A stretch of 64,000 nt of DNA from Bacillota bacterium (lineage in GTDB: Bacteria; Bacillota; Clostridia; Clostridiales; Clostridiaceae). The stretch lies in NCBI GenBank assembly GCA_017861315.1, contig JAGFXP010000010.1, positions 1-64,000 of the forward strand. The letters are read 5' to 3'. The translations under genes were made by a program, and so were the position numbers. The notes beneath the pieces are model-generated. The model was not told the DNA's origin and made no database searches. It saw only the letters and a list, made by a program, of their open reading frames with translations. Within the stretch, counting starts at the first letter, position 1; each line of letters begins with the position of its first letter. This document shows, one piece after another, positions 7,266 through 15,802 of this stretch.

Positions 7266-9608
7266 CTATTTGATCATGTTCTTCTTGATTACCAGGCGCC
7301 AGATTGCTTCAATAAGGAAAACGGCTGTGAGGATTATGAGGCCTGCCAGTACGAAAACCACCCACTGGGTTACTGTCAGAGCAAAAAAGTACCTGAGAAA
7401 CGGTGTAGAGTATACGACGCCCAGTAAAGCGAGCATAGTCGCTATAAACCCGGCCATGAACCTTGTCAGCGGACGGGACAGGATTACAACCACCCACATG
7501 CTGATTGAAACCAGCACTAATGTTGTCACAGTCATGGATTCTTCCAATGTTGCGCCGGGCGAGTTTTGTGCCATAATGAATGTAGTTAATGCGCTCACTG
7601 CTATTATTGCGCCTACGGGAAATACAAAACGCAGAACACGAGCAACAAAACCCGGTTTGTATCGTGTAAGGTTGGGAGCCAGAGCCATGAAAAACGCAGG
7701 AATTCCTATCGTAAGTTCGCTGTTCAGCGTCAGGTGTCTAGGAAGGAAAGGGAACGGCAAGCCGAAAATGCCGACAGCTGCCAATATGAAAATTATATAG
7801 ACCGTTTTTGTAAGGAACAGGTTGGCAACTCTTTCTATATTAGCAATCAACCTGCGTCCTTCGGCAACAATGCCAGGCAGTGAGGAGAATTTGCCGTCCA
7901 GAAGGACAATGTTCGCTATAGACCTCGTTGCGGCAACCCCTGAGCCCATGGCTATGCCTATGTCCGCATCCTTGAGGGCCAGGACATCGTTGACGCCGTC
8001 ACCTGTCATTGCTACCACATGCCCTTTTGAATGAAGTGCCTCCACCATCCTTTGCTTCTGGAAGGGCGTTACCCTTCCGAACACGGTATGCTTCTCCATT
8101 ATATCAGCCAGTGAATCGATATCCTCGGGGAGAAACCTGGAATCGAACGGTTCCCCTATGTCTTTTATGCCTGCCCGGCCGGCAACGTGAGCAGCTGTTG
8201 CAGGGCTGTCTCCCGATATGACTTTGATAGTCACTCCCTGCCGTGCAAAGTACCTCATAGCTCCGGGGGCGTCATCGCGAACCCTTTCATTAAGAAGCAC
8301 CAGAGCCGCTGGCGACAGCTGCGCGGGTGAGGCTCCTGGTTCAGGCCATTTTGAGCTTCTGGCAAGAAGCAGCACCCTGAAACCTGACTCGGTAAAGGAA
8401 GAAATCTGCTGAGTGAGACCGGGATCAGCGGACTTGCCGCCAAGCAGCATTTCAGGGGCGCCCAGAAACCAGTTTCCGTGTTCGGCGAAGCTTGCCGCGC
8501 TCCATTTGCGGTGTGAGGAGAAAGGGATTGTTTCGTGTGCAGTCCAGTCTCCCGCTTCAGGAAAAGCCTCGGAGATAGCCGCCAATGTAGGATTCTTATA
8601 TGATGATGAAGCACAGAGGGCTCCGAGTGCCGTTTCTGTTTGTACATCCTCTATAAGCTTAACGATCCTGTCGAGTGTCAGCTTGCCATCGGTCAGGGTT
8701 CCGGTTTTGTCGAGGCAGAGAACATCGACTCTGGCAAGACCTTCAACGGCAGGAAGCTCGTTAACCAGGACGTTTCTGCGTCCAAGAGTGATCACGCTTA
8801 CAGCGAAAGCTACGCTGGTTAGCAGGACCAGACCCTGGGGTATCATGCCAACTATTCCTGCCACCGTGCCAACTATTGCCGGATTTAGCGGCAAGTCGGC
8901 CCTGAGCTGGCCTTGAAAAAGGAATATTGCTGCAGGGACAAGCAACCATGTTATCCATCGGAGAATCCTGTTGATTCCTTCATAAAGCTCGGAATGGGAT
9001 ATGTTGAAGCCTTTGGCTTCAGAAGCCAGCTTCTGGGCGTATGAATCGGCACCGATCTTTGTAATCCGGAAGCTGCAGCTTCCAGCCAAAGAGTAGCTGC
9101 CTGAAAGTAGAGCGTCGCCGGCAACCTTTGCCACCGGCATTGACTCTCCGGTCAGCATCGATTCGTCTACCTCAAGTCCGTCAGAAGCAAGAACTACTCC
9201 GTCTGCGACCACCTGGTCTCCAGGGCGCAGTTCTACAAGGTCGTCCAGCACCACTTCCCCAAGTTCGACTTCCTGCAGCATGCCTTCCCTTATGACCCTG
9301 GCAACAGGCGCGTTTATCAGCGAAAGCCGGTCGAGGGTCCATTTCGCACGCATTTCCTGAATTATTCCTATCATGCTGTTAATGACGAGAACAAAGCCGA
9401 AAAGGGCATCCTGCGGGGCGCCCACTAAAAGAACGACAGCAAGAAGGCTGCTCAATATGGCATTGAACGGCGTGAAGACGTTTGCCCGGAATATCTCTTT
9501 AAAGGTACGGGTTGTTGTATCCGGCATCCTGTTGACCTGTCCAAGCAGTACGCGCTCCTGGACCTCAGCCTGGGTAAGGCCTTCAAAAGAAGCTCTTTCC
9601 ATCGGCAT
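7266..9608 (-). CDS. P-type cation ATPase, CtpE-like
   Basis: A P-type ATPase that pumps a cation across the membrane. It shows the TGES actuator motif in LTGESMPVAK, phosphorylation motif DKTGTLTDGK (Asp near residue 299), GDGVNDVLALK hinge and about ten membrane helices. The run QGLVLLTSVAFAVSVI with ELPAVEGLARVDVLCLDKTG is typical of the actinobacterial CtpE group, reported as Ca2+ transporters; the ion here is inferred. An ATG at 9662 gives 18 more residues and overlaps the MFS gene by 17 bp, but it has no ribosome site. AAGGAGGAG lies 6 bases before the ATG at 9608, so I prefer 780 residues. Confidence 0.88.
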   Translation of the reverse strand: MPMERASFEGLTQAEVQERVLLGQVNRMPDTTTRTFKEIFRANVFTPFNAILSSLLAVVLLVGAPQDALFGFVLVINSMIGIIQEMRAKWTLDRLSLINAPVARVIREGMLQEVELGEVVLDDLVELRPGDQVVADGVVLASDGLEVDESMLTGESMPVAKVAGDALLSGSYSLAGSCSFRITKIGADSYAQKLASEAKGFNISHSELYEGINRILRWITWLLVPAAIFLFQGQLRADLPLNPAIVGTVAGIVGMIPQGLVLLTSVAFAVSVITLGRRNVLVNELPAVEGLARVDVLCLDKTGTLTDGKLTLDRIVKLIEDVQTETALGALCASSSYKNPTLAAISEAFPEAGDWTAHETIPFSSHRKWSAASFAEHGNWFLGAPEMLLGGKSADPGLTQQISSFTESGFRVLLLARSSKWPEPGASPAQLSPAALVLLNERVRDDAPGAMRYFARQGVTIKVISGDSPATAAHVAGRAGIKDIGEPFDSRFLPEDIDSLADIMEKHTVFGRVTPFQKQRMVEALHSKGHVVAMTGDGVNDVLALKDADIGIAMGSGVAATRSIANIVLLDGKFSSLPGIVAEGRRLIANIERVANLFLTKTVYIIFILAAVGIFGLPFPFLPRHLTLNSELTIGIPAFFMALAPNLTRYKPGFVARVLRFVFPVGAIIAVSALTTFIMAQNSPGATLEESMTVTTLVLVSISMWVVVILSRPLTRFMAGFIATMLALLGVVYSTPFLRYFFALTVTQWVVFVLAGLIILTAVFLIEAIWRLVIKKNMIK

Positions 9609-9645
9609 TGGCATCTCCTCCTTGATAAGTATTTTTTCCTGCGGT

Positions 9646-10881
9646 TCAAACTTCTTTGACATTCAGCAAAACGAATGCTCCTATAATGAAAAGTATGGTT
9701 ATGCTCAGTATGCCGAATCTGGATTGCCCAGTAATCTGGCTGAACAAGCCGTACAGGGCAGGACCCATTATCGCTGCGAATTTACCGAAAACATTGTAGA
9801 AGCCGAAATACTCGTTGCTGTTTTCTTTCGGGATCAGTCTCCCGTAAAATGACCGTGACAGGGCTTGGATGCCTCCCTGGGATGTTGCTACCAGTACCGC
9901 CAGTATCCAAAACTCCATCTCGGAGGTCATCCTAAAGGCGAGCACGCAGACCAAAAGGTAGACTGCAATGCCTGTAAGTATGAGAGTCCTGCTTCCGAAT
10001 CTCCTGGCAAGTCTTCCGTACAGGATGGTGAACGGGAAGGAGACTACGGGAATCACCAAAAGGGCTAGCATGAGGGTTGTTGAGATGAGTCCTATGCTGT
10101 CGCCGAATACTGCAGCCATATGCATTATCGTATTCACGCCGTCGATATAAAAAAAGTATGCGATTAGGAAAAGTGGGAGGTTCCTGTTGCACCTCATGAG
10201 TTTCAATGTGCTGGAAAGCCTGCCTGCACTCTCCCGTATGATATTGCCGGATCTCTCAACGGAATAAACCTGTCTTATGTTCCTTATCATCGGGATAGAA
10301 AAGGCTATCCACCAGAATGATGTGAGCAGAAAGGATGCCCTGACTGCCGTCGTTCTAGTGATGCCGATGGAGCTGCTGAAGATAATCAGTATAATTGAGA
10401 TGATATAGGGGATGGTGCTTCCGCCTATATAGCCCATCGCAAATCCATAGGTGGAAACCTTGTCCATGCGTTCCTCTGTGGCTACATCGACAAGGAAGGC
10501 ATCATAAAAAATATTGGCACCCGAAAAGCCGATTATAGTTATCATGTACAAAGCCAGCAGCAACTGCCAGCTGCCGGTGAAGCTGAGAAGGGCAGTTGAA
10601 ATCGCGCCTGTCAAAAAGAAGAATCTGAACAACCGCATCTTGAAATTTTTATAGTCGCCCAGGGTTCCAAGGAAAGGGGCCAGCAGCGCTATGATGAGAG
10701 TGGCAGCCGAAGTGGCATATCCCCAGTAGGAATCGGCAACATTTGGCGCCAGGCCGCTTCCCGTGGCCATCGATTTATAGAAAATCGGAAGAACGGCAAC
10801 AGTAATGATGACGGAATATGCCGAATTGGCCCAGTCATACATGATCCAGCTTTTCTCTTCTTTTGTGAAATTCTTCAACAT
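9646..10881 (-). CDS. MFS transporter, UMF1 (Atg22-like) family
   Basis: A 411-residue, roughly 12-helix membrane transporter. The N-terminus KEEKSWIMYDWANSAYS is the signature of the UMF1 family, related to yeast vacuolar Atg22, an amino-acid effluxer. Substrates in bacteria are not known. AGGAG lies upstream of the ATG. It is the first gene of a minus-strand pair with the CtpE-like ATPase, whose coding region overlaps or closely abuts its 3' end, so the two are one transcript and may share an ion or metabolite homeostasis role (inference). Confidence 0.85.
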   Translation of the reverse strand: MLKNFTKEEKSWIMYDWANSAYSVIITVAVLPIFYKSMATGSGLAPNVADSYWGYATSAATLIIALLAPFLGTLGDYKNFKMRLFRFFFLTGAISTALLSFTGSWQLLLALYMITIIGFSGANIFYDAFLVDVATEERMDKVSTYGFAMGYIGGSTIPYIISIILIIFSSSIGITRTTAVRASFLLTSFWWIAFSIPMIRNIRQVYSVERSGNIIRESAGRLSSTLKLMRCNRNLPLFLIAYFFYIDGVNTIMHMAAVFGDSIGLISTTLMLALLVIPVVSFPFTILYGRLARRFGSRTLILTGIAVYLLVCVLAFRMTSEMEFWILAVLVATSQGGIQALSRSFYGRLIPKENSNEYFGFYNVFGKFAAIMGPALYGLFSQITGQSRFGILSITILFIIGAFVLLNVKEV

Positions 10882-11042
10882 AGCTTTTCTCCTGTCAGTC
10901 CTATTAGCTTCAAATGAAGCAGCAACGCTTTTATATATTACTATATTAACAGAATATTTAGAAAAGCGGTAGCGATGCCGGTTTATTTGTACAGATGAAG
11001 ATGAATATTATTGTATTATTGTAGGATTTCCAAAATATATAT

Positions 11043-11070
11043 TTGAAAAGAAAGCCGCATGTTGTATAAT
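11043..11070 (+). promoter_or_regulatory. Sigma-A type promoter of the 11143 gene
   Basis: TTGAAA (11043-11048), 16-bp spacer, TATAAT (11065-11070), 73 bp upstream of the start codon. The rest of the 10882-11142 intergenic region is AT-rich and shows no further feature. Confidence 0.65.
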
Positions 11071-11142
11071 ATAGTTAGAAAATTCAGTCAAATATAACTT
11101 GGATTTTTGTCATAATTTGATTCATGAAGGGAGTTGTTCAAT

Positions 11143-11403
11143 ATGAAGAAAATTGAGGTGCTGCCTAGAACAAAAACAGGGAATTGGGCTGGCATGGTAA
11201 GTGTAGCCTTTATTATTCTCTTCACATCTAAGGTTTTGTTCGCGATACCTCTGATGTCATATGCAATTTTCGGGATAGGCATCGCAGGCTTAGCTTTAGG
11301 CGTCGTGGCAGTGTTCGTAAAAAAGGACCATGCGTTATTCACGTACCTCCCTTTATTGACAGGGGCCTTCTGCGTGTTCTGGATTGCTGCAGAATTGATG
11401 TAA
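11143..11403 (+). CDS. Small three-helix membrane protein, unknown
   Basis: An 86-residue protein with about three hydrophobic segments (residues 15-35, 38-60 and 67-85) and a basic N-terminus (MKKIEVLPRTKTGNW). I do not recognise a family; the glycine-rich middle helix (IFGIGIAGLALGVVAVF) suggests tight helix packing. ATG 11143 is preferred over TTG 11134 because GAAGGGAG lies 9 bases ahead of it. It has its own promoter and is followed by about 130 bases of non-coding sequence and a strong terminator. Confidence 0.65.
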   Translation: MKKIEVLPRTKTGNWAGMVSVAFIILFTSKVLFAIPLMSYAIFGIGIAGLALGVVAVFVKKDHALFTYLPLLTGAFCVFWIAAELM

Positions 11404-11538
11404 CCCCACCAGAAGCCTGAATCGATCGTATATGAGGGGGCAGATGATATGACGCGGGCCGGCATTCCTTATAGGAGGGTTGTTCCTGGTGAACTGGTAC
11501 AGAAAAAAGAAAAGCAAGCAGGCCTGAAGCCTGTAATG

Positions 11539-11570
11539 CCGGGGCTGATGCTAGTCAGCTCCGGTTTTTT
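11539..11570 (+). terminator. Rho-independent terminator
   Basis: CCGGGGCTGA (11539-11548) pairs with TCAGCTCCGG (11555-11564, one G-T pair) and is followed by six T. It ends the transcript of the small membrane protein gene. Confidence 0.85.
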
Positions 11571-11658
11571 CTGCAAAAAATTGGAACGTCATTGAACTTT
11601 GGTCGGGGCAGTAGTATCATTTAAGTATGAATTGAAAGACGGAGGAGACTGGAAGACA

Positions 11659-12585
11659 ATGGGGACAGCGGAGATACTGAACTCGCTGGTGATGATCTTC
11701 ATAATGATTATTCCCGGCATCATTTTGAAAAAGAAAAACATCATAGACGATAGCCAGACAAAAGGCATATCGGCAGTGCTTGTCAGCGTGACATGGCCCT
11801 GCATGGTCATAGACGCCATGCAGATACCGTATACGGAAGAGATCTTCAACGGCAGCAAGTATATATTCTTCCTGCTGGTGATCATATTCCTTGTGATTTT
11901 CGTTTTTGCTGCTGCAGTCGTGAAAGCGCTGAAGCTTAAGAGGGCTCAGGCCGGAATACTTGCTTTCATGCTGATTTTTGGCAACACCGGATTTATCGGG
12001 CTCCCGGTAATGAACGCGCTTTACGGGAAAGAGGCAGTCTTCTATGCTTCGATGGTGGAGATGGCAAACGACATACTCATGTTCACAATCGGGATAATGC
12101 TAATCCAGATCTCTGCAGGAGCTAAAACAAAATTCAGCTTGAGGGAATTCCTAAGCCCTGGAATATTCGGTGTACTCATAGGGTTCGCACTGTTCCTTTC
12201 AAGCATCGCTCTTCCGGAATTCCTTGGAAAATCGGTTTCAGCCATAGGCTCTGCTACAACGCCACTGTCCATGATAGTCATCGGTTCCCAGCTCGGGGGG
12301 ATAAAGTTCAGGGAGCTGGCGGGAGACATAAACATTTATGTGGCCAGCTTTGTCAAGCTGATAGTCGTCCCTGCGATTGCGCTTGTCATAGTGAGGTTTG
12401 CGTTCGGGGATGTGTCGCTGCTGGCGAAGGTTGTCATAATGTCCTTTGCGATGCCCGCAGCCGCTTGCACAGTCATTTTCTCGCAGCAGTACGACAGCGA
12501 TGCTGACTTTGCGGCCAAGGGAGTTCTGATGTCCACGCTGTTCTGCCTTGTGACTATACCCGTCTTTGCTGTTTTGCTCAGGTAA
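11659..12585 (+). CDS. AEC (auxin efflux carrier) family transporter
   Basis: A 308-residue integral membrane protein with about ten helices in two repeats and the family motif GNTGFIGLPVMNALYG near residue 110. Bacterial AEC carriers move malate, malonate and other organic anions or unknown solutes. The ATG at 11659 follows GGAGGAG at 11 bases and GGAAG at 4; a TTG at 11599 is further upstream and has no ribosome site. The gene stands alone between a terminator and the zinc-ribbon gene, so its substrate is not hinted at by neighbours. Confidence 0.85.
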   Translation: MGTAEILNSLVMIFIMIIPGIILKKKNIIDDSQTKGISAVLVSVTWPCMVIDAMQIPYTEEIFNGSKYIFFLLVIIFLVIFVFAAAVVKALKLKRAQAGILAFMLIFGNTGFIGLPVMNALYGKEAVFYASMVEMANDILMFTIGIMLIQISAGAKTKFSLREFLSPGIFGVLIGFALFLSSIALPEFLGKSVSAIGSATTPLSMIVIGSQLGGIKFRELAGDINIYVASFVKLIVVPAIALVIVRFAFGDVSLLAKVVIMSFAMPAAACTVIFSQQYDSDADFAAKGVLMSTLFCLVTIPVFAVLLR

Positions 12586-12651
12586 AAAGCTGGCGGGTTG
12601 AGTGTTCCGGGAGTATAATATATGTAATATGCAATAGGGGGAGGGATTCTC

Positions 12652-13122
12652 ATGAGTGAAAGAAAATGTCCGCTATGCGGAGGAAGTGTAGAAGAAAACG
12701 CAAAGGAATGCCAGTACTGCGGTGCCAGCCTTCTGACAGAAGAAAGCGGGCAGGAAAAAACCGGAGGGCAGGAAAAGACCGGAGAACAGGGGAGCCAGAG
12801 CGATTCCTTTGCAAGTGCAGATCCGAAGTCGCCGTTTTCATATCTGCCGCCCTACTACCAGGAGGAGTTTGCAAAAATAGACGGAAGCCACGGTGCCTAC
12901 AAGGGAACATGGAACTGGGCGGCGTTCTTTTTCACCTGGATATGGGGGTTTACAAAAGGTCTTTGGGCGTTGTCGCTGATAGCGTTGTTCATAACACTGC
13001 TGTTGAACAGGATGGGCTGGGATGAACTCAACCTTGCTTTAATGCTGGTTTGGGGTGTTCGCGGGAACTATTTCTACTACCAGCTGGTAAAGCACAACAG
13101 GCAGATCCCGGACTCCATATAG
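12652..13122 (+). CDS. Zinc-ribbon plus DUF2628 membrane protein
   Basis: A 156-residue protein. Residues 6-23 are a zinc ribbon (CPLC...CQYC). A Gln/Glu/Gly-rich linker with a repeated QEKTG unit follows, and residues from about 85 onward form a DUF2628-like membrane region (NWAAFFFTWIWGFTKGLW, then a second helix and YYQLVKHN). The function of the family is unknown; the architecture suggests a membrane protein with a cytosolic metal-binding head. GGGGGAGGG precedes the ATG, and a terminator follows. Confidence 0.7.
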   Translation: MSERKCPLCGGSVEENAKECQYCGASLLTEESGQEKTGGQEKTGEQGSQSDSFASADPKSPFSYLPPYYQEEFAKIDGSHGAYKGTWNWAAFFFTWIWGFTKGLWALSLIALFITLLLNRMGWDELNLALMLVWGVRGNYFYYQLVKHNRQIPDSI

Positions 13123-13144
13123 ACAAACCAGGTTCAGCAGAATC

Positions 13145-13172
13145 AAACCGGCCAGAAAGTGGCCGGTTTTTT
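13145..13172 (+). terminator. Rho-independent terminator
   Basis: AAACCGGCCA (13145-13154) pairs perfectly with TGGCCGGTTT (13160-13169) across a 5-base loop, with T to 13172. Confidence 0.9.
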
Positions 13173-13251
13173 GATACGGCTGTTTCAAAGGAAATAAATG
13201 TAGTAGAATGTAATTAAATCAAGGCCAAAAACTGTAAAGGGGGTATCAAGA

Positions 13252-14238
13252 ATGACGCAGGACAATGTCACAAAATGGCTTCTGGAGGAAGACAATCCTT
13301 CCGTCAGGTTCTTAACACTCACAACTCTTCTGGGGAAGCCCATGAAGAATAAGGATGTCAGGGAGGCCAGCAAAGCGATTATGGAAACCGGCGTTGTTCC
13401 AAAGATCCTCAGCCGGCAGAACGATGACGGCTCCTTTAGTATTCCGGAGAGGTTCTACAGGGACAAATATAAAGGCACAGTATGGACACTTATAATACTA
13501 GCCGAGATGGCTGCGGACCAGTCGGACGAGCGCGTAAAATCCGCCTGCGAATTCATCCTGAGGCATTCCCAGGATCCCTCCAGCGGTGGCTTCTCATACG
13601 ATGAAAGCGCAAAGACCGGCACAGGCTTACCGAGCTGTGTAGTGCCGTGTCTAACCGGCAACATGGTATACAGCCTGATCAGGCTCGGATACCTGGAAGA
13701 CGAGAGGCTGCAGAAGGCCATAGAATGGATAACTGTATACCAGAGGGCTGACGACGCAGAGGGCAAGGGGCCGACAGGAGGTATCTACGACAGGTACAAG
13801 AACTGCTTTGGGAGCCACACCTGCCATATGGGAGCTGCTAAGGCGCTGAAAGCACTGGCGGCAATCCCACCCGGCAAGCGAAGCAGAGATGCGGAACAGA
13901 AGCTGGCCGAGCTCGCTGAATATTTTCTGAAGCACCATCTTTACAAGAAGAGCCACAGCCTGGAGGAGATATCGCGTCCGGGCTGGCTAAAGCTGGGATT
14001 CCCCCTCATGTATCAGACAGACATCCTGGAGCTGCTGGGGATATTTGCAGACCTGGGGATAAAGGATAAAAGGCTATCGGAGGCTGTGGATATCTTGAGG
14101 AGCAAGCAGGGGGAAGACGGGAAATGGAAGCTTGAAAGCACAAGCAACGGAAAGATGCTTGCCACAATAGAGAAAAAGGGGGAGCCATCAAAGTGGATAA
14201 CCCTAAGGGCGCTGAAAGTTCTGAGAAATTGGGAATAA
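13252..14238 (+). CDS. Alpha-toroid (terpenoid cyclase/prenyltransferase-like) protein
   Basis: A 328-residue soluble protein made of helical repeats of the (alpha/alpha)6 toroid seen in terpene cyclases and protein prenyltransferases: repeated segments such as WTLIILAEMAAD, NMVYSLIRLGYL and KWITLRALKVLR, with QxDDGSF and QGEDGKW turns. The Asp-rich catalytic motif of squalene-hopene cyclases (DxDD) is not seen, so enzymatic activity is doubtful; homologues are often labelled only as hypothetical. GGGGG precedes the ATG. It may start an operon with the creatininase-like gene 51 bp downstream and a methyltransferase. Confidence 0.6.
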   Translation: MTQDNVTKWLLEEDNPSVRFLTLTTLLGKPMKNKDVREASKAIMETGVVPKILSRQNDDGSFSIPERFYRDKYKGTVWTLIILAEMAADQSDERVKSACEFILRHSQDPSSGGFSYDESAKTGTGLPSCVVPCLTGNMVYSLIRLGYLEDERLQKAIEWITVYQRADDAEGKGPTGGIYDRYKNCFGSHTCHMGAAKALKALAAIPPGKRSRDAEQKLAELAEYFLKHHLYKKSHSLEEISRPGWLKLGFPLMYQTDILELLGIFADLGIKDKRLSEAVDILRSKQGEDGKWKLESTSNGKMLATIEKKGEPSKWITLRALKVLRNWE

Positions 14239-14239
14239 A

Positions 14240-14268
14240 TGGTTGCCTGTCATATTGGATATTTGATT
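14240..14268 (+). repeat. 29-bp repeat, copy A (creatininase leader)
   Basis: Begins TGGTTGCCTGTC and ends GATATTTGATT. A second copy at 43443-43471, in front of bioB, differs at one base. In both places it lies just before the ribosome binding site and can be read in frame with the following gene as VACHIGYLI; the single mismatch (TGT/TGC) keeps the cysteine. Confidence 0.8.
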
Positions 14269-14289
14269 AAAGAAAACGGAGGTAATATT

Positions 14290-15141
14290 ATGCCAGAGAA
14301 AAAAGACGTATACCTTGGCCTAATGACCTGGCCAGAGATCGAAAACCGGCTGAAGGAGAGCGATATTGCGCTTATACCGGTAGGCCAGACGGAACAGCAC
14401 GGTCTTCATGCCAGCATAGACCTTGACTCCCGCAATGCAGAGGGGATAGCCGTAAGGGCAGCCTTGGCGGCCTACCAGTCCTCTAAACCGGTTGTGGCCC
14501 CGGTGATATGCTACGGATACAGCGATCTGCCCGGTCTCAGGGATTACCCGGGAGTATTCTCGCTGAGGGGGGAGACGCTTGTCAACCTGTGCTACGACGT
14601 CGCTTTCAGCCTTATCAGGATGGGCTTCGCAAAGATAATTTTCGTCAACGGTCACGATGCAAATCCTCCTTTCATTAAGGAGGCCATGAGGCTTCTTACA
14701 AAGAAAACAGGAGCTTTCTGCGCCATGGCGCACATTTCAGAGATGAACAACAGCGCGGCGGAGGAGATCCTGAAGAAGCATGATATGCCGGCTGATTTCG
14801 GGCACGCATGCCTCATAGAGACCTCCATTGCGATGGCGTTTGGCATGCAGGTGAGAGAAGACAAGATGGTGGGGCACTACTGCGGCAAAATCGAAGGGCC
14901 TGTGGGTAAGATATTCCCGGAGGCGCCGGAAGGCATCTCCTTCCCTGCATGGGAGCGCCCGGAGGTTACGGAAGGGATATGGGGACAGGGATTGCCGGGG
15001 CCGAAAGGGAATCCTATCGGAAGCTCTAAGGAGCTGGGAGAAGAGCTGATACTGGCAACAATAAAGCCTGTGGTTCAGCTGATAGAGGCGGTCAGGGATT
15101 TTGAACCTGAGATCAAGAAAAATCTGGAATTCGAGGTATAG
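14290..15141 (+). CDS. Creatininase-family amidohydrolase
   Basis: A 283-residue metal-dependent amidohydrolase of the creatininase superfamily, which opens cyclic or linear amides such as creatinine or formamidopyrimidines. Visible ligand motifs are GQTEQHGLH (Glu35, His37) followed by Asp46 in DLDSRN, NGHDANPPF near 119 and IETS near 178. The start at 14290 has GGAGG seven bases ahead; an in-frame ATG directly after the previous stop (14239) would add 17 residues encoded by the 29-bp repeat and has no ribosome site. The methyltransferase gene follows at once. True substrate unknown. Confidence 0.8.
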   Translation: MPEKKDVYLGLMTWPEIENRLKESDIALIPVGQTEQHGLHASIDLDSRNAEGIAVRAALAAYQSSKPVVAPVICYGYSDLPGLRDYPGVFSLRGETLVNLCYDVAFSLIRMGFAKIIFVNGHDANPPFIKEAMRLLTKKTGAFCAMAHISEMNNSAAEEILKKHDMPADFGHACLIETSIAMAFGMQVREDKMVGHYCGKIEGPVGKIFPEAPEGISFPAWERPEVTEGIWGQGLPGPKGNPIGSSKELGEELILATIKPVVQLIEAVRDFEPEIKKNLEFEV

Positions 15142-15145
15142 GATA

Positions 15146-15700
15146 TTGGAAAGCAAATATTTGAAGTTTGAAAACCCGGTCAGGCTGGAAGAGTTAAATC
15201 CAACGTATACACTGAAGAGGATAGGCCTGGAGGATGGCATGGTGTTATGCGACATAGGCGCAGGAAGCGGCGTGTTCACTCTTCCTGCGGCACAGCTCAC
15301 GAAAAGCACGGTTTACGCATTGGAGATAAACGACGGGGCGCTGTCGGCAATAATCGACAGGGCGGAAAAGCTCGGCCTGGAGAACATCAAGGCGGTCAAG
15401 GTGAGCGGAGACGGGTTTGATGTGGAGGACAGCACTGCGGATATCGTCCTTCTGGTGACGGTCCTGCATGAGATCGAAAGCAGACCGGCATTTGTAAACG
15501 AAACTGCAAGGCTGCTGAAGACAGGAGGAAAAGCAGCGGTTATAGAATTCTACAAGCGAGAAACACCCATGGGACCGCCAGCCGGGCACCGGATAGACGA
15601 GGCGGAGGTTCTGGACCTCTTTGCAGAAGCCGGCTTAATGGCAGAGGACAGGTTCCCGCTGGGAGAAAATTTCTATTGTCAGGTGTTTGTAAAAATCTGA
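15146..15700 (+). CDS. Class I SAM-dependent methyltransferase
   Basis: A 184-residue methyltransferase of the Rossmann type: motif I DIGAGSGVFTLPAA, acidic end of beta-2 (YALEIND), LLVTVLHEIE and a post-motif GGKAAVIEFYKRETPMGPPAGHRI. This resembles UbiE/arsenite-methyltransferase-like enzymes of anaerobes, but the acceptor is not predictable. TTG at 15146 is chosen because GAGG stands upstream and it avoids a 41-bp overlap; an upstream in-frame start at 15101 is possible. It is the last gene of the toroid-creatininase-methyltransferase run. Confidence 0.75.
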   Translation: MESKYLKFENPVRLEELNPTYTLKRIGLEDGMVLCDIGAGSGVFTLPAAQLTKSTVYALEINDGALSAIIDRAEKLGLENIKAVKVSGDGFDVEDSTADIVLLVTVLHEIESRPAFVNETARLLKTGGKAAVIEFYKRETPMGPPAGHRIDEAEVLDLFAEAGLMAEDRFPLGENFYCQVFVKI

Positions 15701-15732
15701 TATTGGATGTGGCAGTAGTATATCCGATTTGG

Positions 15733-15778
15733 TATAATAGGTATGCGCATATACGGGACTCATACTTTAGTATGAGTC
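15733..15778 (+). promoter_or_regulatory. -10 element and palindrome upstream of the first pepT
   Basis: TATAAT (15733-15738) is followed by a perfect inverted repeat at 15757-15778: GACTCATACT, two T, AGTATGAGTC. It sits just after the expected transcript start, so it could be an operator or a 5' hairpin. The half-site CTAAAGTATGA recurs upstream of the second pepT (19740-19750). Confidence 0.6.
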
Positions 15779-15802
15779 AAAGCGAGCGAAAGGTGAGGGT
15801 TT

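Noticed and set aside
11449-11595. A 48-codon frame after the small membrane protein gene
   Set aside because: It runs through a strong terminator, so a full message would rarely exist, and the translation has no protein-like features.
14290-15141. Creatininase-like gene as a mycofactocin MftE
   Set aside because: No precursor peptide, radical SAM MftC or MftB gene is nearby; the neighbours are a toroid protein and a methyltransferase.
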